Positions 19,247 to 28,997 of a stretch of 64,000 nt of DNA are shown in pieces. Position 1 is the stretch's first letter. Each line of letters starts with the position of its first letter. The translations under genes were made by a program, and so were the position numbers. Origin of the DNA: Cellulosimicrobium sp. Marseille-Q4280 (GTDB taxonomy: Bacteria; Actinomycetota; Actinomycetes; Actinomycetales; Cellulomonadaceae); contig NZ_CALPBY010000008.1 of NCBI RefSeq assembly GCF_943181405.1, forward strand, positions 233,357-297,356. Reading direction: 5' to 3'. Below the pieces are notes generated by a model. It had not been told where the DNA came from. It worked only from the letters and a program-made list of their open reading frames with translations, and searched no databases.

Positions 19247-20100
19247 TGGGACAGAAGGTTCACCCGCACGGGTACCGCCTCGGCATCACCACCGACCACC
19301 GGTCGCGCTGGTTCGCCGACAGCACCAAGCCCGGACAGCGGTACCGCGACTACGTCCGCGAGGACGTCCAGATCCGCAAGCTCATGAGCACCGGTCTCGA
19401 GCGCGCGGGCATCTCCAAGGTCGAGATCGAGCGCACCCGTGACCGTGTCCGCGTGGACATCCACACGGCGCGCCCGGGCATCGTCATCGGTCGCCGTGGC
19501 GCCGAGGCCGACCGCATCCGCGGCGAGCTGGAGAAGCTCACCGGCAAGCAGGTGCAGCTCAACATCCTCGAGGTCAAGAACGCTGAGATCGACTCCCAGC
19601 TCGTGGCCCAGGGGATCGCGGAGCAGCTCGCGAGCCGTGTCTCGTTCCGTCGTGCCATGCGCAAGGGCATCCAGTCCGCGCAGCGCGCCGGCGCGAAGGG
19701 CATCCGCGTCCAGGTCTCCGGCCGCCTCGGTGGCGCGGAGATGAGCCGGTCGGAGTTCTACCGCGAGGGTCGTGTGCCGCTGCACACGCTGCGCGCGAAC
19801 ATCGACTACGGCTTCTTCGAGGCCCGCACCACGTTCGGCCGTATCGGCGTGAAGGTGTGGATCTACAAGGGCGACATGACCGAGAAGGAGTGGGCCGCCC
19901 AGCAGGCGACCGCTGCTCCTCGCCAGGGCCGTGGCGGCCCGCGCGGCGAGCGCGGCGGCGACCGTGGCGGAGACCGCCGTGGTGGGCGTCGTCCCGAGCG
20001 TTCGGCCGAGCGGAGCGCAGCTCCCGAGGCGCCGGCCGCCGAGCAGGCCCCGGCCACGGAGCCCGCTCAGCAGGCCCCTGAGACCGGAACGGAGGCCTGA
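19246..20100 (+). CDS. rpsC: Small ribosomal subunit protein uS3
   Basis: The 284-residue protein lines the mRNA entry channel. An N-terminal KH domain with the nucleotide-binding loop [16 protein letters not shown] is followed by the S3 C-terminal domain. From about residue 225 there is a Gly/Arg-rich then Ala/Pro/Glu-rich tail of around 60 residues that is longer than in E. coli (about 233 residues in total). Such tails are common in actinobacteria and are probably disordered. GTG is the start, overlapping rplV by one base. Confidence 0.97.
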   Translation: MGQKVHPHGYRLGITTDHRSRWFADSTKPGQRYRDYVREDVQIRKLMSTGLERAGISKVEIERTRDRVRVDIHTARPGIVIGRRGAEADRIRGELEKLTGKQVQLNILEVKNAEIDSQLVAQGIAEQLASRVSFRRAMRKGIQSAQRAGAKGIRVQVSGRLGGAEMSRSEFYREGRVPLHTLRANIDYGFFEARTTFGRIGVKVWIYKGDMTEKEWAAQQATAAPRQGRGGPRGERGGDRGGDRRGGRRPERSAERSAAPEAPAAEQAPATEPAQQAPETGTEA

Positions 20101-20103
20101 GTC

Positions 20104-20523
20104 ATGCTGATCCCCCGCAGGCTCAAGCACCGCAAGCAGCACCACCCGTCGCGCTCCGGCGCGGCCAAGGGTGGCACGCAGATCTCCTTCGGTGAGTACG
20201 GCATCCAGGCTCTCGAGCCGGCGTACGTCACGAACCGTCAGATCGAGGCTGCTCGTATCGCGATGACCCGCCACATCAAGCGTGGCGGAAAGGTCTGGAT
20301 CAACATCTACCCGGACCGTCCCCTGACCAAGAAGCCCGCCGAGACCCGCATGGGTTCCGGCAAGGGCTCGCCCGAGTGGTGGGTCGCCAACGTCAAGCCC
20401 GGCCGCATCGTCTTCGAGCTGGCCGGTGTCCCGGAGCCCCTGGCTCGTGAGGCCATGCGCCGCGCGATCCACAAGCTCCCGATGAAGTGCCGTTTCGTGG
20501 TGCGCGAGGGTGGTGGCAACTGA
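20104..20523 (+). CDS. rplP: Large ribosomal subunit protein uL16
   Basis: The 139-residue protein sits near the A-site tRNA elbow. It opens [16 protein letters not shown] and carries the signature [19 protein letters not shown]. The arginine corresponding to the hydroxylated Arg81 of E. coli falls in this conserved segment. It starts three bases after rpsC, and its stop overlaps rpmC by one base. Confidence 0.97.
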   Translation: MLIPRRLKHRKQHHPSRSGAAKGGTQISFGEYGIQALEPAYVTNRQIEAARIAMTRHIKRGGKVWINIYPDRPLTKKPAETRMGSGKGSPEWWVANVKPGRIVFELAGVPEPLAREAMRRAIHKLPMKCRFVVREGGGN

Positions 20524-20759
20524 TGGCTGTCGGAACGAAGGGGCTCGCCCCCACGGACCTGGATGCCTTCGACGACGAGAAGCTCGTCGCCGAGCTGAAG
20601 AAGGCCAAGGAGGAGCTTTTCAACCTCCGTTTCCAGTCGGCCACCGGCCAGCTGGAGAGCCACGGACGTCTCAAGGCCGTCCGTCGCGACATCGCGCGGA
20701 TCTACACGATCCTGCGTGAGCGCGAGCTCGGTATCCGTACTGCACCGAGCGCCGAGTGA
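20523..20759 (+). CDS. rpmC: Large ribosomal subunit protein uL29
   Basis: Started at ATG 20523 the product is 78 residues, within the L29 range. The core helix pair is clear ([21 protein letters not shown]). It lies beside the exit tunnel with L23. An upstream in-frame start at 20487 inside rplP is unlikely because the one-base stop-start overlap at 20523 is typical of this operon. Confidence 0.95.
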   Translation: MAVGTKGLAPTDLDAFDDEKLVAELKKAKEELFNLRFQSATGQLESHGRLKAVRRDIARIYTILRERELGIRTAPSAE

Positions 20760-20770
20760 GTGAGGCTGGA

Positions 20771-21073
20771 ATGAGCGAGAACGCAACGAACGCCCCGGTC
20801 GAGGAGGCGAGCGCCGAGGAGGCGCGCGCCTACCGCAAGACCCGCCGCGGCTACGTCGTCAGCGACAAGATGGACAAGACCGTCGTGGTCGAGGTCGAGG
20901 ACCGGGTCAAGCACCCGCTCTACGGCAAGGTCATCCGTCGCACGAGCAAGGTCAAGGCGCACGACGAGCAGAACTCCGCCGGCGTCGGCGACCTCGTCCT
21001 GATCATGGAGACCCGCCCGCTGTCCGCGACCAAGCGGTGGCGCCTGGTGGAGATCCTCGAGAAGGCCAAGTAG
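20771..21073 (+). CDS. rpsQ: Small ribosomal subunit protein uS17
   Basis: The 100-residue product starts at ATG 20771 with GAGG just upstream; an in-frame GTG at 20756 is an alternative. An acidic N-terminal extension of about 24 residues precedes the S17 core ([21 protein letters not shown]), making it longer than the E. coli protein of about 84 residues. S17 is a primary 16S-binding protein of the 30S body. It closes the S10 operon; a hairpin and a 215-base gap follow. Confidence 0.95.
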   Translation: MSENATNAPVEEASAEEARAYRKTRRGYVVSDKMDKTVVVEVEDRVKHPLYGKVIRRTSKVKAHDEQNSAGVGDLVLIMETRPLSATKRWRLVEILEKAK

Positions 21074-21080
21074 TACCGGC

Positions 21081-21110
21081 CGTGGCGGACGGCTCACGTC
21101 GTCCGCCACG
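21081..21110 (+). terminator. Hairpin between rpsQ and rplN
   Basis: A perfect 11-bp stem (21081-21091 with 21100-21110) has an 8-base loop, 7 bases after rpsQ. It probably marks the S10/spc operon boundary. The remaining 178 bases before rplN hold no clear promoter or gene. Confidence 0.55.
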
Positions 21111-21288
21111 ACCGATCTCGTGCCGCGCCTCGCGGTGCGGCAACCAGTGAGGACAGGAGCGGCGGGTCCACCGCCGCGACCTGGCCGGTTCACCCGCGAG
21201 GGACCCGGCACTGACAGCTATCCGTTCGGCAAGGCTCGCCCCGACCTCGGTCGTGGTGAGAACCGGCTCGACGACAGGAGTACATGAC

Positions 21289-21657
21289 ATGATCCAGCAG
21301 GAGTCGCGACTTCGTGTCGCCGACAACACGGGTGCCAAGGAGATTCTCTGCATCCGCGTTCTCGGTGGCTCGGGCCGTCGCTACGCCGGAATCGGCGACA
21401 CCATCGTCGCAACCGTCAAGGACGCGATCCCGGGCGGCAACGTGAAGAAGGGCGACGTCGTCAAGGCCGTCATCGTCCGGACCGCCAAGGAGCGCCGTCG
21501 TCCCGACGGTTCCTACATCAAGTTCGACGAGAACGCGGCCGTGATCCTCAAGAACGACGGCGAGCCGCGCGGTACGCGCATCTTCGGCCCGGTCGGTCGT
21601 GAGCTGCGCGACAAGCGCTTCATGAAGATCATCTCGCTGGCTCCGGAGGTGCTCTGA
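21289..21657 (+). CDS. rplN: Large ribosomal subunit protein uL14
   Basis: Starting at ATG 21289 gives the standard 122 residues, [20 protein letters not shown] nearby ATG at 21284 is out of frame, and 21253 would add an unsupported extension. L14 contributes to the inter-subunit bridge. The signature [19 protein letters not shown] is intact. It opens the spc operon, with CAGGAG upstream. Confidence 0.97.
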   Translation: MIQQESRLRVADNTGAKEILCIRVLGGSGRRYAGIGDTIVATVKDAIPGGNVKKGDVVKAVIVRTAKERRRPDGSYIKFDENAAVILKNDGEPRGTRIFGPVGRELRDKRFMKIISLAPEVL

Positions 21658-21659
21658 CC

Positions 21660-22001
21660 ATGGCGAAGATCAAGAAGGGCGACCTCGTGGTCGTCATCGC
21701 GGGCAAGGACCGCGGCAAGCAGGGACGCGTGCTCGAGGTCCTCAAGGACAGCGACCGCCTGGTCGTCGAGGGCGTGCAGCGCGTCACGAAGCACACCAAG
21801 GTCGGCCAGTCGCAGCGCGGCACGCGGACCGGTGGCATCGAGACCGTCGAGGCGCCGATCCACATCAGCAACGTGATGGTCGTCGACCCGGAGACCAAGA
21901 AGGGCACCCGCGTCGGGTACCGCACCGAAGAGGTCGAGCGTGACGGCCGCAAGCGGACGGTTCGCGTCCGTGTCGCCAAGCGCTCCGGTAAGGACATCTG
22001 A
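21660..22001 (+). CDS. rplX: Large ribosomal subunit protein uL24
   Basis: The 113-residue protein carries the KOW motif near its N-terminus ([20 protein letters not shown]). L24 is one of the first proteins in 50S assembly and sits near the tunnel exit. It starts two bases after rplN, and its stop shares one base with the rplE ATG. Confidence 0.97.
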   Translation: MAKIKKGDLVVVIAGKDRGKQGRVLEVLKDSDRLVVEGVQRVTKHTKVGQSQRGTRTGGIETVEAPIHISNVMVVDPETKKGTRVGYRTEEVERDGRKRTVRVRVAKRSGKDI

Positions 22002-22570
22002 TGAGCACCGATATCGCAGCCCCCGAGGTCCCGCGCCTCAAGCAGCGCTACCGCGACGAGATCGTCGCCGGTCTGCGCGAGGAGTTCGGCCACGGCAACG
22101 TCAACCAGGTCGCCCGCGTCACGAAGATCGTCGTGAACATGGGTGTCGGTGACGCCGCCAAGGACTCGAAGCTCATCGAGGGCGCCATCCGCGACCTCTC
22201 CGCGATCACCGGCCAGAAGCCGCAGGTCACGAAGGCCCGCAAGTCCATCGCGCAGTTCAAGCTGCGCGAGGGCATGCCGATCGGCGCGCACGTCACGCTG
22301 CGCGGCGACCGCATGTGGGAGTTCCTCGACCGTCTGCTGTCGATCGCCCTGCCGCGCATCCGCGACTTCCGCGGCCTGTCGCCCAAGCAGTTCGACGGGC
22401 ACGGCAACTACACGTTCGGCCTCACGGAGCAGTCGATGTTCCACGAGATCGACCAGGACAAGATCGACCGTGTCCGCGGTATGGACATCACGATCGTGAC
22501 CACGGCGACGACCGACGACGAGGGCCGCTCACTGCTGCGCCGTCTCGGCATGCCTTTCAAGGAGAACTGA
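22001..22570 (+). CDS. rplE: Large ribosomal subunit protein uL5
   Basis: The 189-residue protein binds 5S rRNA and contacts the P-site tRNA and the 30S head. The family signature is visible as [18 protein letters not shown] and [17 protein letters not shown]. It overlaps rplX by one base and is followed one base later by rpsN. Confidence 0.97.
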   Translation: MSTDIAAPEVPRLKQRYRDEIVAGLREEFGHGNVNQVARVTKIVVNMGVGDAAKDSKLIEGAIRDLSAITGQKPQVTKARKSIAQFKLREGMPIGAHVTLRGDRMWEFLDRLLSIALPRIRDFRGLSPKQFDGHGNYTFGLTEQSMFHEIDQDKIDRVRGMDITIVTTATTDDEGRSLLRRLGMPFKEN

Positions 22571-22571
22571 C

Positions 22572-22757
22572 ATGGCGAAGAAGGCCCTGGTCAACAAGGC
22601 GGCCGCCAAGCCCAAGTTCGCGGTCCGCGCCTACACCCGGTGCCAGAAGTGCGGTCGCCCGCACTCGGTGTACCGCAAGTTCGGCCTGTGCCGCATCTGC
22701 GTGCGCGAGATGGCCCACCGTGGTGAGCTTCCGGGCGTCACCAAGAGCAGCTGGTAA
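22572..22757 (+). CDS. rpsN: Small ribosomal subunit protein uS14, zinc-binding (type Z)
   Basis: The 61-residue protein is the short, zinc-binding C+ form. Two CxxC pairs are visible (CQKCGRPH and CRIC), which coordinate one zinc. Many actinobacteria also encode a zinc-free paralogue elsewhere, repressed by Zur; it is not in this window. It lies between rplE and rpsH as expected for the spc operon. Confidence 0.97.
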   Translation: MAKKALVNKAAAKPKFAVRAYTRCQKCGRPHSVYRKFGLCRICVREMAHRGELPGVTKSSW

Positions 22758-22839
22758 CAACTACGTCGTAGGTCCTGGCGGGCCGCACCGCACGGTGCGC
22801 GCCCGCCGGGATACCACGCCGAGGAAGGGCTAGAGCCCA

Positions 22840-23238
22840 ATGACGATGACCGATCCGATCGCAGACATGCTGACGCGTCTGCGGAACGCGAACTCGGCTT
22901 ACCACGACACGGTCACCATGCCGTTCTCGAAGCTGAAGTCGCACATTGCCGAGATCCTCCAGGCCGAGGGCTACATCGCCGGCTGGAGCGTCGAGGACGC
23001 GAAGGTGGGGCAGAACCTCACCATCCAGCTCAAGTTCGGCCCGAACCGTGAGCGCAGCCTTGCCGGCGTGCGCCGCGTGTCGAAGCCCGGGCTGCGCGTG
23101 TACGCGAAGTCCACCAACCTGCCCAAGGTGCTCGGCGGCCTCGGCGTGGCGATCCTGTCCACGTCCTCCGGCCTCCTCACCGACAAGCAGGCCGCCACGA
23201 AGGGCGTGGGCGGCGAAGTCCTCGCCTACGTCTGGTAA
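22840..23238 (+). CDS. rpsH: Small ribosomal subunit protein uS8
   Basis: The 132-residue protein starts [16 protein letters not shown] and ends with the S8 signature ([26 protein letters not shown]). S8 binds the 16S central domain. In E. coli it represses the spc operon by binding at the start of rplE mRNA; no similar site can be claimed here. The 82-base gap from rpsN contains GGCGGGC/GCCCGCC-like inverted sequences. Confidence 0.97.
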   Translation: MTMTDPIADMLTRLRNANSAYHDTVTMPFSKLKSHIAEILQAEGYIAGWSVEDAKVGQNLTIQLKFGPNRERSLAGVRRVSKPGLRVYAKSTNLPKVLGGLGVAILSTSSGLLTDKQAATKGVGGEVLAYVW

Positions 23239-23257
23239 TCCGGAAAGGAGATACGCC

Positions 23258-23794
23258 ATGTCTCGAATCGGCAAGATCCCCGTTCCGGTCCCGGCCGGAG
23301 TGGACGTCACCATCAGCGGCGCGCTCGTGACCGTGAAGGGCCCCAAGGGTTCTCTCGAGCACAACGTGCCCACCCCCATCCAGGTCGCCCAGGAGGACGC
23401 CACGCTCGTGGTGTCGCGCCCGGACGACGAGCGCGCGTCCCGCGCGCTGCACGGCCTCACGCGCACCCTTCTGGCGAACATCGTCGAGGGCGTCACGCAG
23501 GGCTACGAGAAGAAGCTCGAGATCGTCGGTACCGGGTACCGCGTGACCGCGAAGGGCTCGGACCTCGAGTTCGCCCTCGGGTTCAGCCACCCGGTCGTCG
23601 TGACCCCGCCCGCGGGCATCACGTTCGCCGTCGAGAGCCCCACCAAGTTCTCGGTGTCGGGCATCGACAAGCAGCAGGTCGGCGAGGTCGCTGCGAACAT
23701 CCGCAAGATCCGCAAGCCCGAGCCGTACAAGGGCAAGGGTGTGCGTTACGCCGGCGAGGTCGTCCGCCGCAAGGTCGGAAAGGCTGGTAAGTAA
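23258..23794 (+). CDS. rplF: Large ribosomal subunit protein uL6
   Basis: Started at ATG 23258, preceded by GGAAAGGAGATACGCC, the product is 178 residues. L6 has two similar alpha/beta domains and lies near the factor-binding site. The C-terminal signature [14 protein letters not shown] is complete. The long in-frame opening from 22946 overlaps rpsH and is rejected. Confidence 0.97.
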   Translation: MSRIGKIPVPVPAGVDVTISGALVTVKGPKGSLEHNVPTPIQVAQEDATLVVSRPDDERASRALHGLTRTLLANIVEGVTQGYEKKLEIVGTGYRVTAKGSDLEFALGFSHPVVVTPPAGITFAVESPTKFSVSGIDKQQVGEVAANIRKIRKPEPYKGKGVRYAGEVVRRKVGKAGK

Positions 23795-23796
23795 CG

Positions 23797-24168
23797 ATGG
23801 CTCTGAAGGTTCTCGGCAAGGGCAAGGCGGTCGCGCGTCAGCGCCGCCACCTGCGCCTGCGCAAGAAGATCAAGGGCACCGACGCTCGTCCGCGCCTCGT
23901 GGTGACGCGCTCCACGCGCCACATCACGGCCCAGGTCGTCGACGACACGATCGGTCAGACGCTCGCGTCGGCCTCGTCCCTCGAGGCGGACCTGCGTGCG
24001 CTCGACGGCGACAAGAGCGCCAAGGCCCGCAAGGTCGGCGAGCTCGTCGCCGAGCGTGCGAAGGCCAAGGGCGTCGACTCCGTCGTGTTCGACCGCGGTG
24101 GCAACAAGTACCACGGTCGGGTTGCTGCGGTCGCCGACGGCGCACGCGAGGGCGGTCTGGCCCTGTGA
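23797..24168 (+). CDS. rplR: Large ribosomal subunit protein uL18
   Basis: The 123-residue protein binds 5S rRNA together with L5. The basic N-terminus ([18 protein letters not shown]) and the C-terminal [24 protein letters not shown] are diagnostic. It starts two bases after rplF. Confidence 0.97.
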   Translation: MALKVLGKGKAVARQRRHLRLRKKIKGTDARPRLVVTRSTRHITAQVVDDTIGQTLASASSLEADLRALDGDKSAKARKVGELVAERAKAKGVDSVVFDRGGNKYHGRVAAVADGAREGGLAL

Positions 24169-24208
24169 CGACGCCGACCATCCGTACACGGAAGCAAAGG
24201 ATTCTCTG

Positions 24209-24862
24209 ATGGCTGCAGGGCAGCGCAGCAACACCGGCGCCCCCACGGGTGCCGCCAACGAGTCGAGCGACCAGAACGCCCGCGGGGGCCGCGACAACCG
24301 TCGTGACAACCGCCGTGACGGTCGCCGGGGCGACGCAGCCGAGAAGAACGCCTTCGTCGAGCGCGTCGTCACCATCAACCGCGTCTCCAAGGTCGTCAAG
24401 GGCGGCCGTCGCTTCAGCTTCACCGCGCTGGTCGTGGTGGGCGACGGCGACGGCACCGTCGGTGTCGGCTACGGCAAGGCGAAGGAGGTGCCCGCGGCGA
24501 TCGCCAAGGGTGTCGAGGAGGCCAAGAAGAACTTCTTCAAGGTCCCGCGCATCCAGGGCACCATCCCGCACCCCATCCAGGGTGAGGCCGCCGCCGGCGT
24601 CGTCTTCCTCCGTCCGGCCGCCCCGGGTACCGGTGTCATCGCCGGTGGTCCGGTGCGCGCCGTGCTGGAGTGCGCCGGCATCCACGACGTCCTGAGCAAG
24701 TCGCTCGGCTCGTCCAACGCGATCAACATCGTGCACGCGACCGTCGAGGCGCTGCGCAACCTCGAGCAGCCTGAGGCCGTCGCGGCTCGCCGTGGCCTCC
24801 CGCTCGAGCACGTGGCTCCGGCCGCGCTCCTGCGTGCCCGTGCAGCGGGGGTGAACGCCTGA
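24209..24862 (+). CDS. rpsE: Small ribosomal subunit protein uS5
   Basis: The 217-residue protein contributes to decoding fidelity and spectinomycin binding. An Asn/Asp/Arg-rich N-terminal extension of about 47 residues precedes the double-stranded-RNA-binding domain ([20 protein letters not shown]). The loop residues around [10 protein letters not shown], where spectinomycin-resistance changes occur, look wild-type. It starts at ATG 24209. The stop overlaps rpmD by one base. Confidence 0.96.
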   Translation: MAAGQRSNTGAPTGAANESSDQNARGGRDNRRDNRRDGRRGDAAEKNAFVERVVTINRVSKVVKGGRRFSFTALVVVGDGDGTVGVGYGKAKEVPAAIAKGVEEAKKNFFKVPRIQGTIPHPIQGEAAAGVVFLRPAAPGTGVIAGGPVRAVLECAGIHDVLSKSLGSSNAINIVHATVEALRNLEQPEAVAARRGLPLEHVAPAALLRARAAGVNA

Positions 24863-25044
24863 TGGCCAGGCTCAAGGTGACCCAGACGAAGTCCGCCATC
24901 GGCGGCAAGCAGAACCAGCGCGACACGCTGCGCACTCTGGGCCTCAAGCGGATCGGCGACACCGCCGTGAAGGAGGACCGCCCGGAGATCCGCGGCATGG
25001 TCGCGACGGTGGCGCACCTCGTCACCGTTGAGGAGGTCGAGTGA
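24862..25044 (+). CDS. rpmD: Large ribosomal subunit protein uL30
   Basis: The 60-residue protein has the usual bacterial short L30 form, with the core [21 protein letters not shown]. It starts on the last base of the rpsE stop, and its own stop overlaps the alternative GTG start of rplO. Confidence 0.96.
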   Translation: MARLKVTQTKSAIGGKQNQRDTLRTLGLKRIGDTAVKEDRPEIRGMVATVAHLVTVEEVE

Positions 25045-25046
25045 CC

Positions 25047-25604
25047 ATGGCTGAGAAGGCCACCAAGGAGACCGTCGAGGCTCCGAAGAAGAAGGCACCC
25101 GCCAAGAAGGCACCCGCCAAGTCTGCGGAGGCCGCTCCGGCGAAGCAGACCGAGGGTGCCGGCGGCACGCTCAAGATGCACCACCTGCGTCCGGCTCCCG
25201 GCGCCAAGAAGGCCAAGACCCGTGTGGGTCGTGGTGAGGCGTCGAAGGGTAAGACGGCGGGCCGCGGTACCAAGGGTACGAAGGCTCGTTACCAGGTCCC
25301 CGAGCGCTTCGAGGGCGGGCAGATGCCTCTGCACATGCGCCTGCCGAAGCTGCGCGGGTTCAAGAACCCGTTCCGCACCGAGTACCAGGTCGTGAACCTG
25401 GACAAGCTCGCCGCGCTGTACCCCGAGGGTGGCTCCGTCACCGTCGAGGACCTCGTGGCGAAGGGCGCGGTCCGCAAGGGCCAGCTCGTGAAGGTGCTGG
25501 GCACGGGCGAGATCACCGTCAAGCTCGAGGTCGCGGTCGACGCCCTCTCGGGCGCGGCCCGCGAGAAGATCCTCGCGGCCGGCGGTTCGGTCTCGGAGGA
25601 CTGA
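25047..25604 (+). CDS. rplO: Large ribosomal subunit protein uL15
   Basis: The product is 185 residues from ATG 25047, or 187 from the GTG at 25041 that overlaps the rpmD stop. AGGAGG at 25031-25036 fits either. A Lys/Ala-rich N-terminal extension of about 40 residues, with repeated KKAPA units, precedes the L15 core ([21 protein letters not shown]). L15 is a late-assembling 50S protein. A large hairpin after it marks the end of this unit before secY. Confidence 0.95.
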   Translation: MAEKATKETVEAPKKKAPAKKAPAKSAEAAPAKQTEGAGGTLKMHHLRPAPGAKKAKTRVGRGEASKGKTAGRGTKGTKARYQVPERFEGGQMPLHMRLPKLRGFKNPFRTEYQVVNLDKLAALYPEGGSVTVEDLVAKGAVRKGQLVKVLGTGEITVKLEVAVDALSGAAREKILAAGGSVSED

Positions 25605-25608
25605 CACC

Positions 25609-25652
25609 ACGGACAGGGCCGGTGGCGCGCACGCGCCGTCGGCCCTGTCCGT
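25609..25652 (+). terminator. Terminator after rplO
   Basis: ACGGACAGGGCCG (25609-25621) pairs with 25640-25652, and an inner GGCGCG/CGCGCC stem lies within the loop. It starts five bases after rplO and separates the ribosomal genes from secY. Confidence 0.82.
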
Positions 25653-25806
25653 GTCTCGGGGCCGTCTCCGACGGGTCCCGGGGTACGGTCGCCGTCCCGT
25701 CGGGCAGCGGGGCGCGACTAGACTTCCCGTCGGCCGTCGTCGGTCTCCGACCGGCGGCCGGTCGACGCGGTGGACGACCGACCGATCCCGGTCGGCCGAC
25801 ACCGAC

Positions 25807-25837
25807 TTGCCGTTCGACGCGGCGCAACGGTTAGGGT
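25807..25837 (+). promoter_or_regulatory. Putative secY promoter
   Basis: TTGCCG (25807-25812) precedes TTAGGG/TAGGGT (25831-25837) by 18-19 bases, about 85 bases before secY. A second TAGACT box near 25719 has no convincing -35. Because a strong terminator precedes, a promoter is expected somewhere in this 269-base gap. Confidence 0.45.
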
Positions 25838-25921
25838 GCCTCTTGGCGCCGGTGCCGTGCGTCACACCTCGCCGGGCCTCCCGGCGACACGACATCCCGC
25901 CTCGGCGGGCCAGGAGGATAG

Positions 25922-27220
25922 GTGCTCAGCGCATTCGCCCGGGCTTTCCGGACGCCTGACCTGCGGCGCAAGCTGCTGTTCACGATCGCGATCATGGCGA
26001 TCTTCCGTGTGGGTTCGTTCATCCCCACGCCGGGTGTGGACTACCCCAACGTGCAGCAGTGCATCGCGGAGACCGCCGAGGGCAACGACCTTCTCGGGCT
26101 CGTCAACCTCTTCAGCGGTGGAGCACTGCTCCAGCTGTCGATCTTCGCGCTCGGGATCATGCCGTACATCACGGCCAGCATCATCGTGCAGCTCCTGCGC
26201 GTGGTGATCCCTCGCTTCGAGGCCCTGCACAAGGAGGGCCAGTCGGGCACCGCGAAGCTCACGCAGTACACGCGCTACCTGACGATCGCGCTCGCGATCC
26301 TCCAGTCGACGACCGTCATCACGACGGCGCGCAACGGCCTGCTCTTCCAGGGCTGCTCGGTCGAGGTCATCCCCGACGGGAGCTTCGTCACGATGGCCCT
26401 CATGGTCATCACGATGACCGCCGGCACGGGCCTCATCATGTGGCTGGGCGAGCTCATCACGGAGCGCGGCGTCGGCAACGGCATGTCGCTGCTGATCTTC
26501 ACGTCGATCGCCGCGAGCTTCCCGACCGCGCTGTGGTCGATCGCCGGTGGCGCCAACGGCCCCGCGAACTTCATCATCATGATCGCGGTGATCGTCCTCG
26601 TGATCGGGCTCGTCGTCTTCGTCGAGCAGTCGCAGCGCCGGGTGCCCGTGCAGTACGCCAAGCGCATGGTCGGCCGGCGCATGTACGGCGGGTCGAGCAC
26701 GTACATCCCCATCAAGATCAACATGGCCGGCGTCATCCCCGTGATCTTCGCGGCCTCGCTGCTCGCGGTCCCGGGCCTCATCGCGCAGTTCGGCGACCAG
26801 ACCGCCGGCTGGGTGATCTGGGTCAGCACGAACCTGGCCGACCCCGCCGCGCCGCTGCACATCGCGCTCTACGTCGCGATGATCCTGTTCTTCTGCTTCT
26901 TCTACACGGCGATCACGTTCAACCCGGACGAGGTCGCGGACAACATGAAGAAGTACGGCGGCTTCATCCCCGGCATCCGTGCCGGGCGTCCGACCGCCGA
27001 GTACCTCGACTACGTCATCACCCGCATCACCTCCGCGGGCTCCATCTACCTCGCGCTCGTCGCGCTCCTGCCGACGCTGGTCCTCATCGGGCTCGGCGTG
27101 AGCACGAACATCCCGTTCGGCGGCTCCTCGATCCTCATCGTGGTCGGCGTCGGCCTGGAGACGGTCAAGCAGATCGACTCCCAGCTGCAGCAGCGCCACT
27201 ACGAAGGGTTCCTCCGTTGA
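25922..27220 (+). CDS. secY: Protein translocase channel subunit SecY
   Basis: The 432-residue integral membrane protein forms the protein-conducting channel of the Sec translocon with SecE and SecG, which are not in this window. About ten hydrophobic segments are visible. The plug and early signature region includes VDYPNVQQC and NLFSGGALLQLSIFALGIMPYI. The cytoplasmic loop RRVPVQYAKRMVGRR is typical. GTG is the start after AGGAGGATAG. The stop overlaps the adk TTG start. Confidence 0.97.
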   Translation: MLSAFARAFRTPDLRRKLLFTIAIMAIFRVGSFIPTPGVDYPNVQQCIAETAEGNDLLGLVNLFSGGALLQLSIFALGIMPYITASIIVQLLRVVIPRFEALHKEGQSGTAKLTQYTRYLTIALAILQSTTVITTARNGLLFQGCSVEVIPDGSFVTMALMVITMTAGTGLIMWLGELITERGVGNGMSLLIFTSIAASFPTALWSIAGGANGPANFIIMIAVIVLVIGLVVFVEQSQRRVPVQYAKRMVGRRMYGGSSTYIPIKINMAGVIPVIFAASLLAVPGLIAQFGDQTAGWVIWVSTNLADPAAPLHIALYVAMILFFCFFYTAITFNPDEVADNMKKYGGFIPGIRAGRPTAEYLDYVITRITSAGSIYLALVALLPTLVLIGLGVSTNIPFGGSSILIVVGVGLETVKQIDSQLQQRHYEGFLR

Positions 27221-27807
27221 GCAACGCCCCGACCGCACGCCTCGTGATCATGGGACCTCAGGGTGCCGGCAAGGGGACGCAGGCCGCCCGGCTCGCCGAG
27301 CGCTACGCGATCCCCGCGATCTCCACGGGCGACATCTTCCGGGCGAACATCAAGGGCGGCACGGAGCTCGGCCGCCTCGTGCAGGAGTACACGGCGAAGG
27401 GCGACCTCGTCCCCGACTCCGTGACCAACGAGATGGTGCGGGACCGCCTCGCGCAGGACGACGTCGCGCGCGGCTTCATCCTGGACGGCTACCCGCGCAA
27501 CGCGGCCCAGGTCGTCGAGCTCGACGCGATCCTCGCCGACCTGGGCTGGTCGCTCGACGGCGTCGTCGAGATCACGGCCGAGCGTGACGAGCTCCTCGCC
27601 CGGCTCGCGAAGCGCGCCGAGATCGAGGGCCGCGAGGACGACACCGAGGAGGCCATCGCGCGCCGCCTCGACATCTACGCGGAGCAGACGGCTCCGCTCA
27701 CCGCCGCGTACGACGAGCGCGGGCTGCTCGTCCGCGTGGACGGCATCGGCGAGATCGACGACGTCACCGAGCGCATCGTGTCCGCGCTCGAGCCGCTGGT
27801 CGGCTGA
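27217..27807 (+). CDS. adk: Adenylate kinase
   Basis: The 196-residue enzyme interconverts ATP + AMP and 2 ADP. The P-loop GPQGAGKGT is at 13-21, the AMP-binding ISTGDIFRANI follows, and FILDGYPRN is present. The LID is the short form without zinc-binding cysteines. The TTG at 27217 overlaps the secY stop by three bases and has AAGGG upstream. The secY-adk-map order is conserved in many bacteria. Confidence 0.96.
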   Translation: MSNAPTARLVIMGPQGAGKGTQAARLAERYAIPAISTGDIFRANIKGGTELGRLVQEYTAKGDLVPDSVTNEMVRDRLAQDDVARGFILDGYPRNAAQVVELDAILADLGWSLDGVVEITAERDELLARLAKRAEIEGREDDTEEAIARRLDIYAEQTAPLTAAYDERGLLVRVDGIGEIDDVTERIVSALEPLVG

Positions 27808-27886
27808 CGGCAGAGCAGCACCGCACGCCACGCGGCAGGCCGTCCTGCGCGGGGCCGTGCGGGTGCCGGTCGGGAGAGGGAGCACG

Positions 27887-28723
27887 GTGTTCGGTCGCGA
27901 ACGCATCGAGTACAAGACGCACGAGCAGGTCCAGGCCATGCGGCGTGCCGGGGTCGTCGTCGCCACGGCCCTCGAGACGGTGCGCGACGCCGTACGGCCC
28001 GGCATGACGACGAGCGACCTCGACGCGCTGGCCGCCGCGGTCATCGCCGACGCCGGTGCGACCTCGTCGTTCCTCGGCTACGAGGGGTATCCGGCGACGG
28101 TGTGCGTGTCGGTCAACGACGAGGTGGTGCACGGCATCCCCGGTGCGCGCGAGCTGCGCGCGGGAGACGTCGTCTCGGTGGACTGCGGGGCCGTCGTCGA
28201 CGGCTGGCACGGGGACTCGGCGACGTCGTTCGTCCTCGCCGACGCGGACCCCGCCGACGAGGCGCTCGTCGAGGCCACGCGCCAGGCGATGTGGGACGGC
28301 ATCGCGGCGCTCGCGAGGAGCGAGCGGCTCGGTGACGTCGGCGTCGCGATCGAGGACTCCGTCCGGGCGGCGGGGGAGCGGGACGGCGTCGCCTACGGGA
28401 TCGTCGAGGAGTACGTGGGCCACGGGATCGGCTCCGCGATGCACCAGCCGCCGGACGTGCCGAACTACCGCACGCGCGACCGCGGGCCGCGGCTGCGGCC
28501 GGGCATGTGCCTCGCGATCGAGCCGATGGTCACGCGGGGGGAGCGTTTCACCCAGGTGTGCGAGGACGACTGGACGGTCGTCACCGACGACGGCTCGCGG
28601 GCCGCGCACTGGGAGCACAGCGTCGCGATCCTCGACGACGGCATCTGGGTCCTCACCGCCGCCGACGGTGGCGCGGAGGAGCTCGCCGCGCGCGGTGTGC
28701 AGGTCGCACCGCTCGGCGCCTGA
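27887..28723 (+). CDS. map: Methionine aminopeptidase, type I
   Basis: The 278-residue enzyme removes the initiator methionine from nascent proteins. The metal ligands are in place: D99 (SVDCG), D110 (HGDSA), H179 (VGHGIG), E212 (IEPM) and E243 (WEHSVAI), with the substrate-binding H82 in EVVHGIP. The start is GTG 27887 after GGGAGAGGGAGC. It acts after peptide deformylase, encoded at 41212. It lies 79 bases after adk and probably shares its transcript. Confidence 0.96.
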   Translation: MFGRERIEYKTHEQVQAMRRAGVVVATALETVRDAVRPGMTTSDLDALAAAVIADAGATSSFLGYEGYPATVCVSVNDEVVHGIPGARELRAGDVVSVDCGAVVDGWHGDSATSFVLADADPADEALVEATRQAMWDGIAALARSERLGDVGVAIEDSVRAAGERDGVAYGIVEEYVGHGIGSAMHQPPDVPNYRTRDRGPRLRPGMCLAIEPMVTRGERFTQVCEDDWTVVTDDGSRAAHWEHSVAILDDGIWVLTAADGGAEELAARGVQVAPLGA

Positions 28724-28827
28724 CGTCCCGACGCGTCGCGGCGGACCCGGGGCGCCCGCCAAGGGGGCGAGACCTCGCCGGCGACCGGTGTGACGGACTC
28801 GGGTTTCCCGACGCTTGCCGGATGCCG

Positions 28828-28833
28828 TAGGAT
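28828..28833 (+). promoter_or_regulatory. Putative -10 box of the infA operon promoter
   Basis: TAGGAT lies 164 bases before infA. The matching -35 position holds only a weak TTCCCG-like hexamer. The 274-base gap from map contains no supported gene; GGCGAGACCTCGCC near 28765-28779 is a small palindrome that could end the secY-adk-map transcript. Confidence 0.4.
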
Positions 28834-28997
28834 AGACCGTTGGGTGTAGTCCGTGTTCACCGGTACGTCCGGCTCCGCCGTCCCGAAGGGCGCCGGTGCC
28901 GGCGTCGACGCGAGGCTCCACACGACAATCCACGCTCGCGGGCCTCGGGTCCTTCGCGCGTGGGACCGAGCAGTTCAGACGAGAGTTAGCGGAGGAC

